Shown here: piece by piece, positions 39,901-49,383 of the stretch
Layout: the number at the start of each line of letters is the position of its first letter
Numbering within the stretch: the stretch's first letter is position 1
Position numbers and translations under genes: made by a program
DNA from: Flavobacterium phycosphaerae
GTDB taxonomy: Bacteria > Bacteroidota > Bacteroidia > Flavobacteriales > Flavobacteriaceae
Assembly: GCF_010119235.1 (NCBI RefSeq)
Contig: NZ_JAAATZ010000001.1
Coordinates: 1,642,501 to 1,706,500 of the forward strand
Length of the DNA stretch: 64,000 nucleotides
Direction: 5' to 3'
Notes under the pieces: model-generated
Databases searched by the model: none
Told to the model about the DNA's origin: nothing
What the model saw: only the letters and a program-made list of their open reading frames with translations

Positions 39901-41490
39901 TTAATCAAACTCAGAGGTAAAGAAAAGTTTAACGGTTGGAAATTTACTCTGTGTCATCTGAATAGTAAACTCTGAATCGGCTAAAAATACTAGCTGTCCG
40001 TACTTGTCATGAGCCAGGAATTTTTGTTTTATTCTTTTGAATTCTTTGAACTCTTCGCTTTTAGCATCATCCGGTTTAACCCAACAGGCTTTATGTACCG
40101 GGAAGTTCTCATAGCTGCACTTAGCACCGTACTCATGCTCCAAACGGTATTGAATAACCTCATACTGTAAGGCACCAACCGTCCCGATAACTTTTCGGTT
40201 GTTCATTTCTAAAGTAAATAATTGAGCAACACCCTCATCCATCAATTGATCCACCCCTTTGTCAAGTTGTTTTGCCTTCAACGGGTCAGCATTATTGATA
40301 TAACGGAAATGTTCCGGTGAAAAACTCGGGATACCTTTAAAGCTCATTACTTCACCTTCGGTCAACGTATCGCCAATTTTAAAATTACCGGTATCGTGTA
40401 ATCCAACAATGTCGCCGGGATACGAAATATCTACAATCTCCTTTTTCTCAGCAAAAAAAGCATTTGGACTCGAGAACTTCAGATTTTTATTCAATCGAAC
40501 ATGCGTGTAAGGCTTGTTTCTTTCAAAGGTTCCGGAAACAATTTTAACAAAAGCTAATCGGTCTCTGTGCTTAGGATCCATATTGGCATGGATTTTAAAT
40601 ACAAAACCACTCATCTTTTCCTCTTCGGGTCTAACCAATCGCGTTTCCGATTCTTTCGGTCGGGGAGCCGGGGCAATTTGAATGAAACAATCTAACAATT
40701 CCCTAACGCCGAAGTTATTCAAAGCCGAACCAAAAAACACGGGTTGTAAATCACCATTAAGGTATTTTTCTCTATCAAAATTGGGATACACTTCACTGAT
40801 GAGTTCCAGTTCTTCTCTAAGTTTCACGGCTGGTTTTTCGCCAATTATTTTCTCTAATTCCGGACTGTCAATGTCTGAAAAAGCTATAGTGTCCTCAATG
40901 TTTTTACGGCTGTCGCCACTAAAAAGGTTGATGTTCTGTTCCCAAATGTTATAAATTCCCTGAAAATCATATCCCATTCCGATAGGAAAACTTAAAGGCG
41001 TAACATTTAATCCCAGTTTCTGTTCTACTTCATCCATCAAATCAAACGCATCCTTTCCTTCACGGTCTAATTTGTTGATGAAAACAATCATCGGAATATT
41101 TCGCATGCGACACACTTCAACCAGCTTTTCCGTTTGTTCCTCAACCCCTTTGGCTACGTCAATTACCACAATAACACTGTCAACAGCCGTAAGCGTTCGG
41201 AAAGTGTCTTCAGCAAAATCCTTGTGACCCGGAGTATCGAGGATATTAATTTTGATGTCTTTGTAATTAAAAGCCAACACCGAGGTAGCAACCGAAATCC
41301 CTCTCTGTCGTTCAATCTCCATAAAATCGGAAGTAGCTCCTTTTTTGATTTTGTTGTTCTTTACCGCTCCGGCTTCCTGAATAGCCCCTCCAAAAAGCAA
41401 TAATTTTTCGGTTAAAGTGGTCTTCCCGGCATCAGGATGCGATATAATTCCAAAGGTTCTGCGACGTTGTATTTCTTTTAAAAAACTCAT
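39901..41490 (-). CDS. prfC: Peptide chain release factor 3
   Basis: 529-aa translational GTPase that recycles RF1/RF2 after termination. Seen: G1 SHPDAGKTTLTEKLL, effector region GATSDFMEIERQRGISV, G3 DTPGHKDF, G4 NKLDRE, then RF3-specific C-terminal domains (VFKIHANMDPKHRDRLAFV). ATG 41490 (MSFLKEIQRRRTFG) is chosen over 41499 by family resemblance. It is divergent from the SurA-type operon, with its own -7 element at 41511-41518. Confidence 0.97.
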   Translation of the reverse strand: MSFLKEIQRRRTFGIISHPDAGKTTLTEKLLLFGGAIQEAGAVKNNKIKKGATSDFMEIERQRGISVATSVLAFNYKDIKINILDTPGHKDFAEDTFRTLTAVDSVIVVIDVAKGVEEQTEKLVEVCRMRNIPMIVFINKLDREGKDAFDLMDEVEQKLGLNVTPLSFPIGMGYDFQGIYNIWEQNINLFSGDSRKNIEDTIAFSDIDSPELEKIIGEKPAVKLREELELISEVYPNFDREKYLNGDLQPVFFGSALNNFGVRELLDCFIQIAPAPRPKESETRLVRPEEEKMSGFVFKIHANMDPKHRDRLAFVKIVSGTFERNKPYTHVRLNKNLKFSSPNAFFAEKKEIVDISYPGDIVGLHDTGNFKIGDTLTEGEVMSFKGIPSFSPEHFRYINNADPLKAKQLDKGVDQLMDEGVAQLFTLEMNNRKVIGTVGALQYEVIQYRLEHEYGAKCSYENFPVHKACWVKPDDAKSEEFKEFKRIKQKFLAHDKYGQLVFLADSEFTIQMTQSKFPTVKLFFTSEFD

Positions 41491-41510
41491 GATTTTCAAT
41501 AAATAGGTTG

Positions 41511-41518
41511 CAAAAATA
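41511..41518 (-). promoter_or_regulatory. -7 promoter element of prfC
   Basis: TATTTTTG on the - strand, 20 bp before ATG 41490, fits TAnnTTTG. No clear -33 element. Confidence 0.5.
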
Positions 41519-41624
41519 CTATTATTTACTCATTATTCAGATAGGAATGATTCAACTAATTTTTTATCCTTTTTTGATGCAGGATGAAGTGTTAATAAAA
41601 TTTTGTTAATAGTAGCGCCGATAC

Positions 41625-41654
41625 TTGTATAATGTGATTGAATTGTTACTTTTG
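41625..41654 (+). promoter_or_regulatory. Promoter of the SurA-type chaperone operon
   Basis: TTG (41625-41627), exactly 19 bp, then TACTTTTG (41647-41654): the best full match to the Bacteroidota housekeeping promoter in the window. The leader would be about 80 nt. Confidence 0.8.
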
Positions 41655-41743
41655 TTGATTGTAACGTCCCATTTTATTTATCAGTTATCATTAATTTAAA
41701 TAAATTTTTAACCGTTTCATTTTAAAGAAGAAAATTGTAAGCA

Positions 41744-43711
41744 ATGAATATAAAGCATTTGTTTTTCGGATTATTAGTAGCCCTAACTTATAACGGGTTT
41801 GCTCAAAACAATACTAAAGAAGTTTTATTCACCATCAACGAAAAATCCTATTATACTGATGAGTTTGCCAGAGTTTACAAAAAAAACCTGGACTTAGTAA
41901 AAGACGAATCGCAGAAAGATTTAAATCAATATTTAGAGCTGTTTATTGGTTATAAATTAAAAGTAAATAAAGCCTATAAATTAGGGTTACAAAACAATCC
42001 GCAATACCAAAGCGAATTAAAATCCTATCGAACTCAATTAGCCAAAAACTATTTCAACGACACTAAAATCACACAAGAGCTAATAGAAGAAGGCTACAAT
42101 CGTCTGCAAAAAGAAATCAAAGCATCCCACATCTTAATCTTAGTGGATGAAAATGCCGCTCCGGCGGATACTTTGAAAGCCTACAAAAAAATTGAAGATA
42201 TCTATAAAAGAGCTTTGGCCGGAGAAGACTTTGCTAATTTAGCCACTCAATATTCGGAAGATCCATCAGCCAAAGAAAACAAAGGAAGCTTGGGTTATTT
42301 CTCTGCTTTCCGAATGGTATATCCTTTTGAAAGCGCTGCTTACAATACTCAAAAGGGAAAGATTTCTAAAATCATCAGAACCCGTTTCGGATACCACATC
42401 ATAAAAGTGGATGATATCAGAAACAATAGAGGCGAAGTTACCGTAGCACACATCATGATTTTGAATCCAAAACCGGAGGATGCTGACCAAGACAAAGCTA
42501 AAAACACCATCAACGATATTTACAAAAAAATACAGCAAGGCGAAAAATTTGAAGATTTAGCCAAGCAATTTTCAGAAGATAAATCTTCATCCTCCAAAGG
42601 CGGGGTGCTGAATAAATTCGGTTCGGGTCAGTTAAGTTCTGAAGAATTTGAAAATGTAGCTTTTGCTTTGACACAACCTAATGAAGTTTCCAAACCATTC
42701 CAATCTCAATTCGGCTGGCACATCGTGAAGCTGATAGAAAAAAATCCAATAAAAACAATGGATGAAATGAAAGGTGAGTTGGAAAGCAAAATTGGTAAAG
42801 ACGACCGTTCCAAAAAAATTGTGGCTTCGCTTAATGAAAAATTGAGAAAAAAATACACGTATAAAAAGGATGCAAAACAATATGCTTTGGTCTCAAAATT
42901 GGTTACCGACGCATTTTATGACGCCAAATGGACCATTCCTGCCAATGCCAAAGACTTTACCGCTCCTTTATTAACCATCAATGACAAGAAAATTGACGGT
43001 AAAACTTTTTTAGAATTTGTAGAGAAACAACAAAAAACAAGTCCAAACGTTAAGCCGATTTCAAAATTAGTTGACGCTTTATACGAAAAGTTCTTAGACG
43101 AACAATTGAAAGCCTACTATGATGACAATCTAGAAAATGAATTTCCTGATTTCGCTAACGTGATGGAAGAGTATCGCGATGGGTTATTGCTTTTTGATTT
43201 AATGGAAAAAGAAATTTGGGATCGTTCAAAAACAGATACCATTGGCTTGCAGAAATTCTACAACGACCACAAAATGGAACACATGTGGAAAAAAAGAGTT
43301 CAAGCTACTATTATATCTTCAACCAAAATGGAAGAGATAAAAAAAGCATTGGCCATGTTGAAGAAAAAAGCAGAGCCACAGGATATCAAAACCAAACTGA
43401 ATGTTGGGAATGTGGTTAATGTGATGACCAACAGCGGTACCTTTGAAGAAGGGAATGATGCTATGCCAAAGGGAATGAAATATGAAGTAGGCATTTCGGA
43501 AATCTTCAAAGAAGGAGAATATTATTTTGTAACCAAAGTGGATAAAGTATTGCCGGCAGAGGTTAAAACCTTTGACGAATGCAAAGGCAAAATAGTAAAC
43601 GATTACCAGCAATATTTAGAACAACGTTGGGTTGATGACTTGAAACAAGAGTACACCGTCAAAACCAATAAGGAGGTTTTTGAACATGTCAAAAAACAAT
43701 TAAATCCATAA
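41744..43711 (+). CDS. Periplasmic peptidyl-prolyl isomerase with tandem PpiC domains
   Basis: 655 aa. Seen: signal peptide (MNIKHLFFGLLVALTYNGFAQ), an N-terminal helical SurA-like region (YTDEFARVYKKNLDLVKDE), and two parvulin domains (about 127-225 and 233-335), each with the (A)HI motif and the Y/F-G-(Y/W)-HI ending (TRFGYHIIKVD, QFGWHIVKLIE). The C-terminal 300 residues are a less conserved helical domain. Likely an outer-membrane protein chaperone in the periplasm. First gene of a three-gene operon; the next starts 1 bp after its stop. Confidence 0.92.
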   Translation: MNIKHLFFGLLVALTYNGFAQNNTKEVLFTINEKSYYTDEFARVYKKNLDLVKDESQKDLNQYLELFIGYKLKVNKAYKLGLQNNPQYQSELKSYRTQLAKNYFNDTKITQELIEEGYNRLQKEIKASHILILVDENAAPADTLKAYKKIEDIYKRALAGEDFANLATQYSEDPSAKENKGSLGYFSAFRMVYPFESAAYNTQKGKISKIIRTRFGYHIIKVDDIRNNRGEVTVAHIMILNPKPEDADQDKAKNTINDIYKKIQQGEKFEDLAKQFSEDKSSSSKGGVLNKFGSGQLSSEEFENVAFALTQPNEVSKPFQSQFGWHIVKLIEKNPIKTMDEMKGELESKIGKDDRSKKIVASLNEKLRKKYTYKKDAKQYALVSKLVTDAFYDAKWTIPANAKDFTAPLLTINDKKIDGKTFLEFVEKQQKTSPNVKPISKLVDALYEKFLDEQLKAYYDDNLENEFPDFANVMEEYRDGLLLFDLMEKEIWDRSKTDTIGLQKFYNDHKMEHMWKKRVQATIISSTKMEEIKKALAMLKKKAEPQDIKTKLNVGNVVNVMTNSGTFEEGNDAMPKGMKYEVGISEIFKEGEYYFVTKVDKVLPAEVKTFDECKGKIVNDYQQYLEQRWVDDLKQEYTVKTNKEVFEHVKKQLNP

Positions 43712-43712
43712 C

Positions 43713-44561
43713 ATGATCAGAAATAGTTTTTTCCTACTGTTTTTGATGATTTGTTCTTGTAACTATTTCAAACCGGAGCAAAAACCGGAATCAATTGCCA
43801 GAGTCGGGAAAAATTATTTATACAAAAGTGATTTGGCTACACTGGTTCCGGTAGGAACTTCAAAAGAAGACAGCCTGTTAATCGTCAGAGATTTTATTGA
43901 TCGTTGGGCTAGCCAAAAATTACTGATAGATGCCGCCGAAAGAAATCTGAGCGAAAACAAAAAGAAAGAATTCAATGCCCTAATCCGGCAGTATAAAATA
44001 GATTTATATACTAAAGCTTACATTGACGAAGTTGTCAAAAGCACAGTGGATACGCTGGTAAGTGAGGAAGAATTAAAAAAATATTATAAAGAAAACAAAG
44101 ATAATTTTAAAACCAACGGAACTTTAGTGCGAATGCGATTCGTCAATTTGGCTAAAGACAATCCGAAGTTTGCCACTATAAGAAGCAAGTTTTTTGATTA
44201 CAATAAAAAAGACAAAAAGTTCTGGGACACTTATGCTTTGCAGTTCAAGAGTTTTGCTTTGAATGATAGTGTTTGGATTGATATGAGCCAAGTGTATGTA
44301 AAGCTGCCGGTCATCAATCCTGACAACAGAGATGAGCTTATCCGTTCGGGCAAAAAAGTTGAAATACAGGACAAAGACGATGTGTATTTGATAAAAGTCA
44401 CCAATGTGATTGACAAAAACCAAAGGGCGCCTTTTGAATACATTAAACCCACCCTGAAAGAAGTTATATTGAACAAGAGAAAATTAGAATTGATAAAGAA
44501 ATTTGAAAAAGAAATCACGAATGATGCCATTAAAAACAAGGATTATGAAGTATACAAGTAG
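43713..44561 (+). CDS. SurA-like lipoprotein lacking a PpiC domain
   Basis: 282 aa. A lipobox (LFLMICSC, lipidated Cys16) is followed by SurA N-terminal-type helices (VRDFIDRWASQKLLIDAAE, KYYKENKDNFKTNGTLVRMRFV) and a C-terminal helix returning to the chaperone core. The parvulin catalytic domain is absent: only the chaperone part remains. By its position between two PpiC proteins it probably works with them in outer-membrane protein folding. It overlaps the next gene by 17 bp. Confidence 0.82.
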   Translation: MIRNSFFLLFLMICSCNYFKPEQKPESIARVGKNYLYKSDLATLVPVGTSKEDSLLIVRDFIDRWASQKLLIDAAERNLSENKKKEFNALIRQYKIDLYTKAYIDEVVKSTVDTLVSEEELKKYYKENKDNFKTNGTLVRMRFVNLAKDNPKFATIRSKFFDYNKKDKKFWDTYALQFKSFALNDSVWIDMSQVYVKLPVINPDNRDELIRSGKKVEIQDKDDVYLIKVTNVIDKNQRAPFEYIKPTLKEVILNKRKLELIKKFEKEITNDAIKNKDYEVYK

Positions 44562-45951
44562 CAAATTTACAGTCGCGATAATCACCACGATTTGTACTGT
44601 GTTTTTTGCCAATGCCCAGGAAATCATTAAAGATTCGGTGAAAACCAAAACACCGGTTGCTTCACTTCGCAAGCAAAAAGTGGATGGCGTTATAGCAACT
44701 GTCGGTGATTATATAATTTTAGATTCTGATATTGATAAAACGTTTTTAGAATTATCCAGCCAAGGAAATTCAATAAAAGATATCACCCGTTGTCAAATGC
44801 TTGGGAAATTGCTGGAAGACAAATTGTACGCCCATCAAGCAGTTCAAGACAGTATCATCGTAAAAGATGAAGAGGTTAAAGAAAAAATGAACGACCAGTT
44901 GAACTATATGGTAGAGCAGTTGGGTTCTATGGAAAAAGTGGTGCAGTATTTCAAGAAAAATAACGAAGAAGAATTCAGAAGTGAATTGTTTGATATTATC
45001 AAAATGAATAAGCTGGGTGCCGAAATGCAAAAGAAAATCATTGATGCCGTAGAAATTACACCGGAAGAAACTCGTACTTTTTTCAAATCTATTCCTCAAA
45101 ACGACTTACCGGTTTTTGGTGCCGAAATGGAGGTAGCCCAAATTGTGGTCAGTCCCAAAATAAGTGATGAAGAAAAGCAAAGAGTAATCAACCGATTAAA
45201 AGAAATCAAAGCCGAAGTATTGGCCGGTTCCAGTTTCAAAACCCGTGCGGTTATTTATTCTGATGACCGAGGTTCAGCAGCCAATGGAGGTTTTTATAAA
45301 ATTAACCGAAAGACACAGTTCGTAAAAGAATTTAAAGATGTGGCCTTTAGCCTTAGCGAAGGTGAAATTTCAGAGCCGTTTGAAACCGAATACGGATACC
45401 ACATTATTATGGTTGAAAAGATACTAGGTCAGGAAGTAGAGTTGCGTCATATTTTAATGATGCCAAAAGTATCGGATCAAGCTTTGAAAGATGCTAAAGA
45501 GAAAATTACCTTGATTAAAAAGCGTATCGAAAACGGCGAGATTACTTTTGCTGATGCTGCCCGAACCATGTCAGACGAAAAAGAAACTCGTGCCAATGGC
45601 GGAACTTTAATCAATCCAAAAACACAGGATACCCACTTCGAATTGACGAAAATGGATCCAAGTTTATACAGTGAAGTGTCTAATTTGAAAAATGGAGCCG
45701 TAACAGCACCAATTTTGGATGACGACCCAAGAACCGGAAAGAAATACAAAATCATAACGGTGACCAACAGAATTGACGAACACACTGCCGATTATGCTAA
45801 AGATTATACCAAAATCAAGGACTTAGCGTTGAAAGAAAAACAAATCAAAGCCATTGGCAAGTGGAGTGATGAGAAAATAAAAGAAACCTATATCAAAATA
45901 AACGGTGAATACAGAGATTGTATGTTTACTAATAATTGGTTGAAAAAATAA
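44545..45951 (+). CDS. surA: SurA-type chaperone/peptidyl-prolyl isomerase
   Basis: 468 aa from ATG 44545 (MKYTSSKFTVAIITTICTVF), chosen because it yields a signal peptide ending FANAQ; ATG 44503 would put 14 charged residues in front. Seen: SurA N-terminal domain (VDGVIATVGDYIILDSDIDKT; ITRCQMLGKLLEDKLYAHQA), then two parvulin domains (about 165-300 and 300-410) with EYGYHIIMVEK and LRHILMMPK. It closes the operon of three folding factors. Stop is followed 47 bp later by the MoxR gene. Confidence 0.93.
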   Translation: MKYTSSKFTVAIITTICTVFFANAQEIIKDSVKTKTPVASLRKQKVDGVIATVGDYIILDSDIDKTFLELSSQGNSIKDITRCQMLGKLLEDKLYAHQAVQDSIIVKDEEVKEKMNDQLNYMVEQLGSMEKVVQYFKKNNEEEFRSELFDIIKMNKLGAEMQKKIIDAVEITPEETRTFFKSIPQNDLPVFGAEMEVAQIVVSPKISDEEKQRVINRLKEIKAEVLAGSSFKTRAVIYSDDRGSAANGGFYKINRKTQFVKEFKDVAFSLSEGEISEPFETEYGYHIIMVEKILGQEVELRHILMMPKVSDQALKDAKEKITLIKKRIENGEITFADAARTMSDEKETRANGGTLINPKTQDTHFELTKMDPSLYSEVSNLKNGAVTAPILDDDPRTGKKYKIITVTNRIDEHTADYAKDYTKIKDLALKEKQIKAIGKWSDEKIKETYIKINGEYRDCMFTNNWLKK

Positions 45952-45998
45952 TTGTAGTTTAGAGCATTTAAATCCCTTACTAATAAATCCTAATTAAA

Positions 45999-46952
45999 AT
46001 GTCTGATGTTGTTGCCATTCAAAATTTAGTTCAAAGAAGAGTTGAACTTAAGAAAGAAATTTCGAAAATTATTGTGGGTCAAGACGATGTTGTTGATCAA
46101 ATTTTACTCAGTATCTTTTCGGGCGGACATGCTTTGCTGGTCGGAGTTCCCGGTTTGGCCAAAACCTTAATGGTAAACACCATTTCTCAGGCTTTAGGTT
46201 TGGATTTTAAGCGTATTCAGTTCACACCCGATTTAATGCCGTCGGATATCTTGGGAAGTGAAATTTTGGACGAAAATCGTCAATTTAAATTTATCAAAGG
46301 GCCTATTTTTGCCAATATCATTTTGGCCGATGAGATTAACAGAACACCACCAAAAACGCAGGCAGCTTTATTAGAAGCCATGCAGGAAAGAGCGGTAACC
46401 ATCGCCGGACAAAATTATAAATTAGCGCTGCCTTATTTTGTTTTAGCAACTCAAAACCCAATAGAGCAGGAAGGAACTTATCCTTTGCCGGAAGCACAGT
46501 TAGACCGTTTTATGTTTGCCATCAAATTGGATTATCCTTCGTTTGCCGAAGAAGTTCAAGTAGTAAAAAGCACGACTTCCGATGAAAAGCCGGTTATAAA
46601 TTCATTGTTCCAAGCACAGGAAATTATCGATTTCCAGCATTTAATCCGCCGTATTCCGGTAGCTGATAACGTAGTAGAATACGCGGTGACTTTAGTGGGT
46701 AAAACCAGACCAAAAAGCGCTTTGGCTTCAGAATATGTCAACAACTATTTAGATTGGGGTGCTGGACCAAGAGCTTCACAGAACTTAATTTTAGCAGCCA
46801 AAGCCAATGCAGCTTTTAATGGTAAATTTTCTCCCGATATTGAAGATGTAAAAGCAGTAGCCGTTGGTATTTTGCGCCACAGAATCATCAAAAACTACAA
46901 AGCTGACGCAGAAGGTATTTCGGAAGAAATGATTATTGCTAAGTTGCTTTAA
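45999..46952 (+). CDS. MoxR-family AAA+ ATPase
   Basis: 317 aa. Seen: Walker A GVPGLAKT (49-56), Walker B ILADEINR (Asp111-Glu112), sensor 1 region (VLATQNPIEQEGTYPLPEAQLDRF) and the AAA lid. MoxR proteins assist maturation of partner proteins, often with a von Willebrand A-domain partner; no such partner follows here. The gene ends convergently, overlapping the - strand neighbour by 4 bp. An unlinked MoxR after chaperones may act in envelope protein maturation, which is inference. Confidence 0.93.
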   Translation: MSDVVAIQNLVQRRVELKKEISKIIVGQDDVVDQILLSIFSGGHALLVGVPGLAKTLMVNTISQALGLDFKRIQFTPDLMPSDILGSEILDENRQFKFIKGPIFANIILADEINRTPPKTQAALLEAMQERAVTIAGQNYKLALPYFVLATQNPIEQEGTYPLPEAQLDRFMFAIKLDYPSFAEEVQVVKSTTSDEKPVINSLFQAQEIIDFQHLIRRIPVADNVVEYAVTLVGKTRPKSALASEYVNNYLDWGAGPRASQNLILAAKANAAFNGKFSPDIEDVKAVAVGILRHRIIKNYKADAEGISEEMIIAKLL

Positions 46953-48082
46953 TTTTTTTGAAGTAATTCATCCAGCTCTTTATCGTAAAAAAACAAAAAC
47001 ATGCTTCCCATCATGTCTTGATTTTCGGAGGTTGTATTGTTGACTTCCAACACAATTTCATACTTGTGATTTTTGTATAACCAAATGCCTACTTCTGATG
47101 AAAAAGGCTCAATACCGGTTATTCCTGTTTTTCCTATGTGATTTGTGATTTTGCTGTTGAAAATGGCTTGGTGTGTCGTTTTATCAAATAAAGAAATACG
47201 TGTCGCAAAAGGATGAACGTGTATGGCGGCAGCATGCAATCGGAGGCTGTCCTGAAGTTGCAATTGCTCATTTACATCACTTCGATACGTGTTTTTGCCA
47301 ACAGGAATTACCCAATGCCCCGATAATTTATTTCCTTTCCCGTCATCATAACTGTGATTTTTGGTTTCCACCGGAATGCATTGATTTGTCCCTGGGTCAG
47401 TAGGTTGTTTATAAGGATTTGATTTGTCGTAAGGCAACATGATAAAAGCGGTGCGACTCATCAAAGGTTTTAAATTTTTAGCCTTAGAATAGTCAATGTC
47501 TACTTCATGGCGAATCCAAAAATTAGCCTCCGGAAGATTGTGGTTTAAAGATTCAGTGGTAACATAGAGCAACTCATTTCCTTTCATCGGAACGCCATAC
47601 CCTTTCGGAAAACTGAAATTTTCCATGCCATGCGAAAGCGAAGTCAAGCGAGGGTATTGGGTGCCAATTCTTTTTTCTAAATGAAAGGAACTGTAATATT
47701 TCACATCGTTAAAATCCACATTAGTATGACAAATAAAATCCTTTGAAACGGTTTTCAGCGATTTCGCAGCTAATGCTTTTACGTGAAATCCGGTTAACCA
47801 AAGCAGAGTAGAGTCTTGAGAAAGTTGCACATAGTTAGACGATTTTGGTCCTTCCATTGATTTGTAGATTCCATCAATATAAAATTCGGGCGAAATCATT
47901 TTATACGTTTCCGACCGGTTAGCAACTTTCCATTCTTTATCAACGATGCCTAGTTTTTCAAATAAAAATGATTTGACAATGGCTTTGTGTCGGTTCGGCA
48001 TTTGCCAATACCAAATTCCGCCTGTCAATAGTCCGATTAGGATTAGAACTCCTGAAATTTTATATATCTTTGATTTCAACAT
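46949..48082 (-). CDS. Membrane-anchored protein with a PHM-like copper-site pattern
   Basis: 377 aa from ATG 48082 (MLKSKIYKISG). One N-terminal membrane segment (about 9-25) and a large extracytoplasmic part. The C-terminal half looks like the second beta-sandwich of peptidylglycine monooxygenase/dopamine hydroxylase: HVH (His288, His290) and, 67 residues later, DMMGSMFLFF with Met357/358/361, where PHM has HTH and a Met ligand. The first-domain ligands are less clear (FICHTNVDF, His119; ESLNH). It has a 4-bp convergent overlap with the MoxR gene and starts 20 bp from the divergent acyltransferase. Function unproven; also possible that only the fold is shared. Confidence 0.55.
   Translation of the reverse strand: MLKSKIYKISGVLILIGLLTGGIWYWQMPNRHKAIVKSFLFEKLGIVDKEWKVANRSETYKMISPEFYIDGIYKSMEGPKSSNYVQLSQDSTLLWLTGFHVKALAAKSLKTVSKDFICHTNVDFNDVKYYSSFHLEKRIGTQYPRLTSLSHGMENFSFPKGYGVPMKGNELLYVTTESLNHNLPEANFWIRHEVDIDYSKAKNLKPLMSRTAFIMLPYDKSNPYKQPTDPGTNQCIPVETKNHSYDDGKGNKLSGHWVIPVGKNTYRSDVNEQLQLQDSLRLHAAAIHVHPFATRISLFDKTTHQAIFNSKITNHIGKTGITGIEPFSSEVGIWLYKNHKYEIVLEVNNTTSENQDMMGSMFLFFYDKELDELLQKN
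48065..48072 (+). promoter_or_regulatory. -7 promoter element of the acyltransferase gene
   Basis: TATCTTTG on the + strand, inside the 5' coding end of the divergent gene, 30 bp before ATG 48103. Confidence 0.45.
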
Positions 48083-48086
48083 ACCA

Positions 48087-48094
48087 CAAAAGTA
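48087..48094 (-). promoter_or_regulatory. -7 promoter element of the PHM-like gene
   Basis: TACTTTTG on the - strand, with TTTG 20 bp further upstream. It ends only 4 bp before ATG 48082, so transcription would start at or close to the first codon (a leaderless or nearly leaderless mRNA). Confidence 0.5.
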
Positions 48095-48102
48095 CATTTT
48101 CT

Positions 48103-49218
48103 ATGATTGGAAATCAAAGCGGGCCAAGGATATTTGGATTAGACTTAATGAGAGCCATGGCCATTTCGATGGTGGTGTTCGGACATTGTGTTTGGATTTT
48201 CCCTGTTACGAATGGATTTTTTCATCAGTTGTTGGTGCTTTCGGGTTTTTTTGGTGTTGAAATTTTCTTTGTGTTGAGTGGTTTTCTTATCGGGAAAATT
48301 TTTTACGAACTCTATCTCAAAGAGGATTTTTCGATGCAAACGGTTTTTTATTTTTTGAAAAGAAGATGGTTCCGAACTCTGCCCAATTATTATCTGGTAT
48401 TGCTAATTAATATAGGCGTAGCTACGATTGTTGGGTATCCGTTGTTTTTTTTGTGGAAGTATTTTTTCTTTTTGCAAAACCTGAACACCACCATGCTGTC
48501 GTTTTTCCCTGAATCATGGAGTCTTTCCGTTGAAGAGTTTGCTTATGTAGTTTTGCCGATTTTTCTAATGATTGTCACCTATTGCATTAAACCGAAAAAC
48601 AAATCGCGATTCTTTGCGTTAGCGGTTTTGACACTGATACTGATTTTCTTTTGTAACAAAATTTATTATCAAAATACCACAGCCAACACCACTTTAACCC
48701 AATGGAATATGTCGTTAAAAGCGGTTGTACTTTATCGCTTGGACAGTATTTTTATCGGTGTTTTGTGCAGTTGGATTTATTTAAATTTCACCTCTTTTTG
48801 GCAAAAGAACAAATACATTTTCTTTGTTTTAGGCACACTGATTTTTTTATTTCAATTTGTTGCTATTGGTTATTTTGGGTTGCTGATTGAAAGTCATCCG
48901 GTGCTTTGGAATGTATTTTACCTGCCAATGATTTCTGTTGCTGTTGCCTGTTTTCTCCCTTTTTTATCTGAATGGAAAGAAGAAAAATCAGTACTTCGTA
49001 AGCCGGTTGTTTTTATTAGCCTCATTTCTTATTCTGTTTACCTTTTGCACTATAGTGTGGTGTTACAACTTTTGAAGCATTATATCCAATATGATTCACA
49101 AAATCCTTTTGAATTGTATGGTTTTGTGGCGGCGTATGTTGGCATCACATTCCTTTTGAGTTATCTCTTGTACCGTTTTTATGAAAAACCAATGATGAAT
49201 TTAAGAGATAAAAGTTAA
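48103..49218 (+). CDS. Acyltransferase 3 family membrane protein
   Basis: 371-aa, about ten transmembrane helices. Seen: LDLMRAMAISMVVFGHCVWIF (conserved Arg and the His of helix 1), GFFGVEIFFVLSGFLIGKI, RRWFRTLPNYYLVL, and SLSVEEFAY, all typical of the OafA/YrhL type that O-acylates surface sugars or peptidoglycan. The start 48103 (MIGNQSGPRIFGLDL) is chosen because 48070 lies inside the divergent gene. Substrate unknown. Confidence 0.9.
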   Translation: MIGNQSGPRIFGLDLMRAMAISMVVFGHCVWIFPVTNGFFHQLLVLSGFFGVEIFFVLSGFLIGKIFYELYLKEDFSMQTVFYFLKRRWFRTLPNYYLVLLINIGVATIVGYPLFFLWKYFFFLQNLNTTMLSFFPESWSLSVEEFAYVVLPIFLMIVTYCIKPKNKSRFFALAVLTLILIFFCNKIYYQNTTANTTLTQWNMSLKAVVLYRLDSIFIGVLCSWIYLNFTSFWQKNKYIFFVLGTLIFLFQFVAIGYFGLLIESHPVLWNVFYLPMISVAVACFLPFLSEWKEEKSVLRKPVVFISLISYSVYLLHYSVVLQLLKHYIQYDSQNPFELYGFVAAYVGITFLLSYLLYRFYEKPMMNLRDKS

Positions 49219-49347
49219 TAATTTTCAATTTTTATTGATATAAATAAGGAATTGGCAAAAAATGAGTACCAAAAATCCGCTTTTCACAAAACATTCTCAT
49301 CAAACAACTTATTTTATTAAAAACTTTTTAGAAGTATAACGTTTTCG

Positions 49348-49355
49348 TAAATTTG
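49348..49355 (+). promoter_or_regulatory. -7 promoter element of the aconitase gene
   Basis: TAAATTTG fits TAnnTTTG, with a T-run about 19 bp upstream, 28 bp before the ATG. Confidence 0.6.
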
Positions 49356-49383
49356 CTCTGCAAACAAATTAAACCCAATATAT

